This document shows positions 1 through 4,390 of a stretch of DNA of 6,040 bases, piece after piece (position 1 is the stretch's first letter; every line of letters begins with the position of its first letter). The DNA comes from Elusimicrobiota bacterium (GTDB taxonomy: Bacteria; Elusimicrobiota; Elusimicrobia; UBA1565; UBA9628), in the NCBI GenBank assembly GCA_023249695.1, contig JAHFCD010000163.1:1-6040 (forward strand), read 5' to 3'. The position numbers were made by a program, and so were the translations under genes. Under the pieces are notes generated by a model. The model was not told the DNA's origin. It worked only from the letters and a program-made list of their open reading frames with translations, and did not search any database.

Positions 1-489
1 GCCGCGAATCGCCCCGTTCCGGTCGAGAAGGACGAAGCGCGTGCTGTGCGTCGCGCGCAGCTCCTCCGCGGCGGCGGGATCGACCGACAGCGGCAGGCGA
101 AAGCCGGCGTAGAGCAGGTGGTAGGTCTGCGACGGCGTGCCGCGCAGGAACACCCAGCGCTCGAGCTCCGCCTCATAGCGCTTGGCGTAGCGGCGCAGGC
201 GCTCGGGCGTGTCGCCCTCCGAGTCGACGCCGACCGTGATCAGGCCGACGGCCGCGGGCAAGGTCCGCCCCAGCGCGGCCATGCGCTCGCTGAGCAGGGG
301 GCAGGGGCCGGCGCAGCGCGTGAAGATGAAGTCCGCGATCCAGACCCTGCCCAGCAGATCCTTGCGCCCGAACGGCGCCGTCGCGCGCCCCCCCACCGCG
401 GTCATGGTGAACTCCGGAAGGACCGCGAGCGGCTCGGGCTTCGCGCAGGCCCCGGAGAACACGGCGACGGCGAGGAGCAGTCGCTTCAC
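1..489 (-). CDS. SCO1/SenC-family copper chaperone for cytochrome c oxidase (3' end off window)
   Basis: Thioredoxin-fold protein expected to deliver copper to, or keep reduced, the CuA site of cytochrome oxidase on the outer face of the inner membrane. The visible 163 codons carry the family hallmarks: the FTRCAGPCP motif with metal-binding Cys59 and Cys63, the VDSEGDTPERL stretch after a beta strand (residues 88-98), and THSTRF with the conserved third copper ligand His148, followed by LLDRNG. The N-terminus is a short hydrophobic signal (residues 4-13) ending in SGAC, a weak lipobox with Cys15, so it may be a lipoprotein; this is less certain. The start is GTG, one base after the stop of the oxidase subunit IV gene, with no strong Shine-Dalgarno, which suggests translational coupling. 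The last part of the domain, after the His motif, is missing because the gene runs off the left edge. Family assignment is firm; the metallochaperone role is inferred from motifs plus the adjacent oxidase genes. Confidence 0.93.
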   Translation of the reverse strand, partial: MKRLLLAVAVFSGACAKPEPLAVLPEFTMTAVGGRATAPFGRKDLLGRVWIADFIFTRCAGPCPLLSERMAALGRTLPAAVGLITVGVDSEGDTPERLRRYAKRYEAELERWVFLRGTPSQTYHLLYAGFRLPLSVDPAAAEELRATHSTRFVLLDRNGAIRG

Positions 490-490
490 C

Positions 491-787
491 CTAGAATCTC
501 GCGAAGGTCAGGTCGGGCAGGATGCCGACGAGAAGGATCAATACGGCCAGGGCGCCGATGCCGAGGATGACGAACATCATCGCGCGCTCGCGGCGCAGGC
601 CCATGAAGTAGAAGCCGATCAAAGACGCCTTGAACGAGGCGATGAGGAGCGCCAGCGACACGGCCATGATGCGTCCGCCATGGGTGAAATGGCTCACCGC
701 GAGCGTGACGGCGGTGAGGGACAGCAAAGCGAGGTAAACCCCGAGGTCGAGGGCGTCGTCATGATGGATCGTCGTGTCTTGGCTCAT
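491..787 (-). CDS. Cytochrome c oxidase subunit IV (bacterial small-subunit family)
   Basis: Small 98-residue membrane subunit of a haem-copper oxidase, of the bacterial COX4 type (CtaF/CoxD-like), which supports assembly or stability of the core in the cytoplasmic membrane. It shows three hydrophobic helices at about residues 15-32, 40-61 and 69-90. Across helix two runs the family signature FKASLIGFYFMGL followed by RRER, corresponding to the usual K-A-x-(2)-(2)-yFMhL pattern; a Gly sits where His is common after FM. The N-terminus has a His/Asp-rich stretch (HHDD at 8-11). The ATG is preceded by GGAG six bases upstream. It lies 12 bp after the subunit III gene and 1 bp before the SCO gene, so the three are clearly one transcription unit. 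Length and topology match the family. The sequence is too short to separate a cytochrome c oxidase from a quinol oxidase; the SCO neighbour favours a CuA-containing cytochrome c oxidase. Confidence 0.9.
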   Translation of the reverse strand: MSQDTTIHHDDALDLGVYLALLSLTAVTLAVSHFTHGGRIMAVSLALLIASFKASLIGFYFMGLRRERAMMFVILGIGALAVLILLVGILPDLTFARF

Positions 788-799
788 AGGGGTCTCCGG

Positions 800-1426
800 T
801 CAGATGAGGTATAGGAGCGGGAAGAGGAACACCCAGATCACGTCCACGAAGTGCCAGTACAGGCCGGCGTACTCCGCGCGGCGCGCGACGGCGGGCATCG
901 GCGCGTCGCCGGAGGCGTAGAAGGCCACGCCGTTCCAGATCAGGCCGGCGACGATGTGCAAGCCGTGCAGTATGGTCAGCAGGTAGTAATAGGAGAGGAA
1001 GATCGACAGCCCGGGATTGGCCCGGGCGAGCTCCGAGCCCGGATAATAGCCGTGAGAGACCTTGAGCGCGTACTCGGCCGACTTCACGACGAGAAAGCCC
1101 AGGCCCAGGACGATCGTGGCGATCAGGTTGGCGCGGAAGCCCGCGCGGTCGCCGCGCTCGGCGCGGGAGATCGCCCGGACCATGGTGTAGGAGCTGGTCA
1201 GCAGGATGACCGTATTGAGCGCGGCCATCGTCAGGCCGGGAAGGTGCCCCGCCTCGGGCCAGGCCACGACGCCCAAGGCGCAATCAGGATTGCCCAGGCG
1301 CGTGCCGACATAGGAGGCCAGGAAGGCCCCGAACAGCAGAATTTCGGAGAGGATGAACAGCCAGAGGCCGACCTTCCCTCCTTCTTCCTCGCGCCAGTCG
1401 GCGTTCAGCGTGATTGCGGCATCCAT
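800..1426 (-). CDS. Cytochrome c oxidase subunit III (five-helix bacterial type)
   Basis: Core subunit III of a haem-copper oxidase (CtaE/CoxC-like), 208 residues, in the cytoplasmic membrane. It is thought to stabilise the complex and the proton-uptake path of subunit I. Family landmarks are visible in order: KVGLWLFILSEILLFGAF (18-35), LNTVILLTSS (70-79), the acidic helix residue in KSAEY (Glu118), ILHGLHIVAG (152-161) and the C-terminal YWHFVDVIWVFLFPLLY (190-206). Five membrane segments lie at about 18-41, 65-86, 100-119, 140-171 and 187-207, the short form lacking the first two helices of the seven-helix mitochondrial type. The ATG has a strong AGGAGG upstream. It is the first gene of the minus-strand operon III-IV-SCO, with 191 bp to the divergent hydrolase. 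Subunits I and II are not upstream, which is atypical of the common II-I-III-IV order. Confidence 0.95.
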   Translation of the reverse strand: MDAAITLNADWREEEGGKVGLWLFILSEILLFGAFLASYVGTRLGNPDCALGVVAWPEAGHLPGLTMAALNTVILLTSSYTMVRAISRAERGDRAGFRANLIATIVLGLGFLVVKSAEYALKVSHGYYPGSELARANPGLSIFLSYYYLLTILHGLHIVAGLIWNGVAFYASGDAPMPAVARRAEYAGLYWHFVDVIWVFLFPLLYLI

Positions 1427-1436
1427 GTCTTAGCGT

Positions 1437-1442
1437 CCTCCT
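1437..1442 (-). promoter_or_regulatory. Strong Shine-Dalgarno for oxidase subunit III
   Basis: On the minus strand AGGAGG lies 10 bases before the ATG at 1426. It is a perfect anti-16S match and fixes the start of the subunit III gene. It is much stronger than the signals before the other genes in the window. Confidence 0.85.
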
Positions 1443-1492
1443 AGAACCGGTGTTCATGTACGTTTCGTGTCTTTAATGTCTCCGATCCCGCA

Positions 1493-1508
1493 GGCAACGA
1501 TTCTGCCA
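1493..1508 (-). promoter_or_regulatory. Candidate sigma-54 (RpoN) -24/-12 promoter of the oxidase operon
   Basis: The minus strand reads TGGCAGAATCGTTGCC. This matches the sigma-54 pattern TGGCA-N6-TTGC with all five and all four core bases present and exactly 10 bases between the GG and GC dinucleotides. The predicted start of transcription is about 12 bases further on, near 1482, giving a leader of roughly 55 nt that contains the AGGAGG. The site lies in the divergent intergenic region and faces the subunit III gene. A weaker sigma-70 reading (TTGCCT, 16 bp, TAAAGA) overlaps it and is the main alternative. An AT-rich stretch upstream (about 1514-1548) could accommodate activator or IHF binding, but I see no convincing enhancer repeat. 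Confidence 0.5.
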
Positions 1509-1581
1509 TGCGATTCGGAATATTTTGGAACAGGGGTATTTGTAATCTGAGGAGCCGGCGCTTTCACGGCTTTAACCCGCC

Positions 1582-1611
1582 TTGACGCGGATTGGAAGTA
1601 GGGACTATCCT
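1582..1611 (+). promoter_or_regulatory. Candidate sigma-70 promoter of the alpha/beta hydrolase gene
   Basis: TTGACG (1582-1587, five of six consensus bases) and TATCCT (1606-1611, four of six) are separated by 18 bp. A transcription start 6-8 bases after the -10 box falls at 1617-1619, on the ATG at 1618. This would make the mRNA leaderless, consistent with the lack of a properly spaced Shine-Dalgarno before that ATG. Confidence 0.5.
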
Positions 1612-1617
1612 GAGCCC

Positions 1618-2379
1618 ATGAACGAGACTCAAATTTGGTTCGGCTACACGCGCGTCACCAAGCTTTCGCGGGCCGCGAAGCCCGCTCCGGAGGCGATCGT
1701 CCTCTTCCACGGTTTCCCCGGACAACCGCCCGCCGCCGACGTCGAGAAATATAAGAACGTTCCGCGGATGAGAATCGAGCTCGCGAAAGCCCTGCTCTCC
1801 GATCGGAACATCGACGCCTATTTGCCGAGCTATGAGGGGGTGGGCGAAAGCCGCGGCAAGTTTCGCTTCGACCGCTCGGTCACGCGCAGCGCCGAGCTCG
1901 CGAAGCAGATCGCGGCCGACGGCTATCAACGGCTTCATGTGGCGGGCCACAGCTGGGGCGGCTTCGTCGCCTTCAACGCCCATCGTTCATTGGGAGACCG
2001 CGCCGGGCGCCTCGTCCTGCTCGCCGGCCTGCTCGATCTGGAGAGCGAGCGGTGGATACGAGGCTGGCTGCCGGAATACATTAAGAACTATCCCGAGATC
2101 CTTGGCTCCGACGCCCTGGCTCTCGACCGCGTCGCTCAAGACCTCGAAGGAACGCGCGCGCTTTATAACCCCATGACGCTCGCGACGCCAATGGCTGAAG
2201 ACGCTCTCCTGATCGCCCACGGCCGGCAGGATCTTTATGTCGACATCGACATATCCCGCCGCTTCCACCAAGGCGCGGGCGGGCGCTATCTCGAGCTAGA
2301 CGACGACCACGTTTTCTCGAAAGACATGCCTCGCATCATCGACGAGGTCGTGCGCTTTATTTCCGGAACGGAGCGTTAG
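1618..2379 (+). CDS. Alpha/beta-hydrolase fold protein, probable serine esterase or peptidase-like hydrolase
   Basis: A 253-residue alpha/beta hydrolase with a complete apparent catalytic triad: nucleophile Ser112 in the GHSWGG elbow, an acid at Asp205 in HGRQD, and His231 in DDDHVF. The oxyanion-hole loop HGFPG is at 31-35, and the YEGVGESRGKF strand-loop (72-82) is typical of small esterases and S9-like hydrolases. No signal peptide or membrane helix is visible, so it is probably cytosolic. The substrate cannot be told from sequence. I chose the ATG at 1618 because homology-like sequence starts there; an in-frame TTG at 1582 would add 12 residues but coincides with the -35 box and lacks a ribosome site. 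It is the only plus-strand gene: divergent from the oxidase operon and convergent with the methyltransferase, whose 3' end it overlaps by 23 bp. It appears to be a single-gene unit unrelated to its neighbours. Confidence 0.88.
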   Translation: MNETQIWFGYTRVTKLSRAAKPAPEAIVLFHGFPGQPPAADVEKYKNVPRMRIELAKALLSDRNIDAYLPSYEGVGESRGKFRFDRSVTRSAELAKQIAADGYQRLHVAGHSWGGFVAFNAHRSLGDRAGRLVLLAGLLDLESERWIRGWLPEYIKNYPEILGSDALALDRVAQDLEGTRALYNPMTLATPMAEDALLIAHGRQDLYVDIDISRRFHQGAGGRYLELDDDHVFSKDMPRIIDEVVRFISGTER

Positions 2380-3382
2380 GGCCGTGCTCGCGCCGCGCGA
2401 GGGTGTACAGGCTGTCGCCGGGCAGCGGCCGCGTCGCGCGGTACCACAGCCACATCAGCAGCGCCGCCGGCCAGGTGAACAGCCGCAGGCCGAGCTTGGC
2501 CGCGTCCACGAGCGCCTGACGCCGCGACTTGTCCGACAACGCGCCCCCTCCGCCCGTCGACGCGTACAGCTCGCTGACCGTCCGGCTCTCATCCGTCTTG
2601 CCGAATAGCGCGCGCTTGGCGACCGACAGCAGGAACGGCATCAGCGCGTAGAAGTAGACGTGGTCGGACAGATAGGAGATCTTCAGGCACCCCGCGTCCT
2701 GATGGACCACGACGAAGCCGTTGCGTTCGAGGAACCCCTTCATCGCCTCGGGCGTCCAGCGCGTGAAGTGATGCGGCGGGTAATCGTGCTCCTCGCGGAC
2801 GAACGGGATCGGCCGCAGGGCGTTGGGCAAGGTCAGCGCGACGTGCCCCCCCTTCTTAAGGAGGGGCGTCACCAGCCCCAGGAGCTCGAGCGGCTCGGGC
2901 GTGTGCTCGAGGACGTCGAAGAGCGTGACCGCGTCGAACTCCCCCGCCGCCCGCGAGCGGCAGAAGACGGTGAATTCCTCGGCGTGCACCTCGACGCCGC
3001 GCGCCTTGCCGAGCGCGATCATACGGGTTTCGTAATCGAAGCCGACGCCGGTCCAGCCGGCGCTTTGGGCCAATTCGAGGAAGCCGCCGTCGCCGCAGCC
3101 GACGTCGAGTATTTTCCCGGGAGAGAGGCCTTCGGCTAAAAAGGTCGTGAAGCGCCAGTCGCTTCCGGGAAGGGATTTCTTTTCCTTGGCGCGCAGCGGC
3201 GCCGCCTTCTCATACCACCCGGGGCCGACCGCCTCGCGCGGCTCGGAGAAGGTCACGCCGCACGGCGCGCACGACCACAGCTCGTACCGCCCGCCGGCGA
3301 CGGGATCGAGCCAAGGCTCGACCGGCGCGAAAGGCCCGCCGCGTCCGCAGGCGGGGCAGTCGCGCGGCGCGAGGCTCTTCAG
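2357..3382 (-). CDS. Class I SAM-dependent methyltransferase with N-terminal zinc-ribbon-like cysteines
   Basis: Rossmann-fold methyltransferase. The SAM-binding motif I ILDVGCGDGG is at residues 91-100, the acidic end of strand two at Asp116, DVLEH at 156-160, and the LLKKGGHVALTLP strand follows. Upstream is CPAC (Cys9, Cys12) and SCAPC (Cys38, Cys41), the four-cysteine zinc-ribbon pattern seen in many sugar- or lipid-directed methyltransferases. Two hydrophobic segments near the C-terminus (about 243-260 and 300-315) suggest membrane association, so a lipid or envelope glycan substrate is possible but unproven. Numbering assumes a CTG start at 3382, overlapping the lepB stop as CTGA, with GGTGG just upstream. 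No ATG, GTG or TTG lies in frame between there and the cysteines; the first standard start, GTG at 3256, would delete the whole zinc ribbon. It is the third gene after lepA and lepB. The 3' end overlaps the convergent hydrolase. Fold is certain, start and substrate are not. Confidence 0.87.
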   Translation of the reverse strand: MKSLAPRDCPACGRGGPFAPVEPWLDPVAGGRYELWSCAPCGVTFSEPREAVGPGWYEKAAPLRAKEKKSLPGSDWRFTTFLAEGLSPGKILDVGCGDGGFLELAQSAGWTGVGFDYETRMIALGKARGVEVHAEEFTVFCRSRAAGEFDAVTLFDVLEHTPEPLELLGLVTPLLKKGGHVALTLPNALRPIPFVREEHDYPPHHFTRWTPEAMKGFLERNGFVVVHQDAGCLKISYLSDHVYFYALMPFLLSVAKRALFGKTDESRTVSELYASTGGGGALSDKSRRQALVDAAKLGLRLFTWPAALLMWLWYRATRPLPGDSLYTLARREHGPNAPFRK

Positions 3383-4380
3383 CGAACCACCGCCATGCGC
3401 GACGGCGGCCAGTAGATGAACCAGGCCTTGCCCTTGATGAAGCGGTTGTCGACGGGACCCCAGTAGCGCGAGTCGCAGGAGTGGTCGCGGTTGTCGCCCA
3501 TCATGAAGTAGGAGCCCTCGGGGACCTTGACCGGGCCGAAGAAGTCCTTTTGAATGTCGCCGAGCTCGCGGTCGAGCTTATGGTCCTGCCAGAGCTCCTG
3601 GTAGCGCTCCGGCGCGATCTCCTTGGCGTGCACGGACTCGGGCTGGCGGAAGGACTCGTCCCACTGGGCGTAATGCTCGTCGGACATGAGCTTGCCGTCG
3701 ATGAAGACCTTGCCGCTGCTGACGGTGACGGACTCGCCGGGCAGACCGATGACGCGCTTGATGAAGTTCTCGCCGGCGTTGGTCTTGCCGCAGTGCAGGT
3801 CGCGCGGGTCGGTGACCGGGAACTCGAAGACCATCACGTCGCCGCGCTGCACGCCGCGCAGGGACAGGATGCGCTTGCCCCAGAGCGGCACGCGCAGGCC
3901 ATAAATGAACTTGTTGACGAACAGGTGGTCGCCGATGAGCAACGTCTTCTCCATCGAGCCGGAGGGGATCTTGAACGCCTGGATGAGAAAGGTCATCAGG
4001 ACCCAGGCGAGCAAAGCGGAGGAGAACACGGTGTCGGCCCATTCCAGGTCGTCGTCGAGGTAGAAGCGGCGGCTTTCCACGCTCTCGCCCTTGGACCAGG
4101 CGCGCCAGAAGCCGATGCCGGCCGCGACGACGGCGGCGGAGAGCGCCGGGATGATGTCGCCGACGCGCATCGCGCGCGCCCACACCGCGATGACCTTCGT
4201 GCGGCCCTCGAACACCATGGTCAGGATCATCACGATCGAGAACGCCGCGATCGCGTAGAACACCGCGTGCCAGGCCGCCGACTGCAGCGGGGAGACGGGC
4301 CCGCCGCGATCCTTCCAGCGGCGCGAGTACCAGGCGAAGATCCCGAGGGAGACGCCGACGAACAATAATCTTTCTTCCAT
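3379..4380 (-). CDS. lepB: Signal peptidase I with extended N-terminal membrane domain
   Basis: Membrane-bound serine peptidase that removes signal peptides from exported proteins, acting on the outer face of the cytoplasmic membrane through a Ser/Lys dyad. All S26 boxes are present: IPSGSM with catalytic Ser142, RGDVMVFEFP (179-188), FIKRVIGLPGE with general-base Lys208, and GDNRDHSCDSRYWG (295-308). At 333 residues it is near the E. coli size, but the catalytic domain is preceded by about 136 residues with four hydrophobic segments, at roughly 5-18, 36-57, 76-95 and 115-136, where E. coli has two. An insertion-like charged stretch (about 236-280, YAQWDESF to QKDFFG) separates box D from box E. 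The ATG has AAGGA five bases upstream, overlapping the lepA stop. It sits 9 bp after lepA, the same lepA-lepB linkage as in E. coli, and its stop overlaps the apparent start of the methyltransferase gene. Confidence 0.97.
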   Translation of the reverse strand: MEERLLFVGVSLGIFAWYSRRWKDRGGPVSPLQSAAWHAVFYAIAAFSIVMILTMVFEGRTKVIAVWARAMRVGDIIPALSAAVVAAGIGFWRAWSKGESVESRRFYLDDDLEWADTVFSSALLAWVLMTFLIQAFKIPSGSMEKTLLIGDHLFVNKFIYGLRVPLWGKRILSLRGVQRGDVMVFEFPVTDPRDLHCGKTNAGENFIKRVIGLPGESVTVSSGKVFIDGKLMSDEHYAQWDESFRQPESVHAKEIAPERYQELWQDHKLDRELGDIQKDFFGPVKVPEGSYFMMGDNRDHSCDSRYWGPVDNRFIKGKAWFIYWPPSRMAVVR

Positions 4381-4385
4381 GAAAT

Positions 4386-4390
4386 TCCTT
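4386..4390 (-). promoter_or_regulatory. Shine-Dalgarno of lepB overlapping the lepA stop codon
   Basis: On the minus strand the junction reads TAAAGGA, so the lepA stop TAA shares bases with AAGGA, five bases before the lepB ATG. Ribosomes ending lepA would sit on this site, which favours coupled translation of the two genes. Confidence 0.75.

Noticed and set aside
851..1444. Plus-strand open frame opposite oxidase subunit III
   Set aside because: Shadow of a clear membrane protein gene; no ribosome site or family motif.
1514..1548. AT-rich stretch as a possible regulator-binding palindrome (TTCC-AAAATA-TTCC on the minus strand)
   Set aside because: It is a short direct repeat with poor dyad symmetry, too weak to call an operator.
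1582..1617. TTG-initiated 12-residue extension of the hydrolase
   Set aside because: No ribosome site, and the TTG is part of the best -35 box; the ATG at 1618 is a better start.
2845..2867. G/C-rich inverted repeat around a TTAA centre, resembling a terminator stem
   Set aside because: It lies inside the methyltransferase gene, encodes the conserved LLKKGG strand motif, has a mismatch and no T-run.
3481..4368. Long plus-strand open frame opposite lepB
   Set aside because: It is antisense to a gene with all signal peptidase I boxes, and its composition (runs of Ala, Val, Leu, Asp, Glu) is what GC-rich third positions give on the complementary strand.
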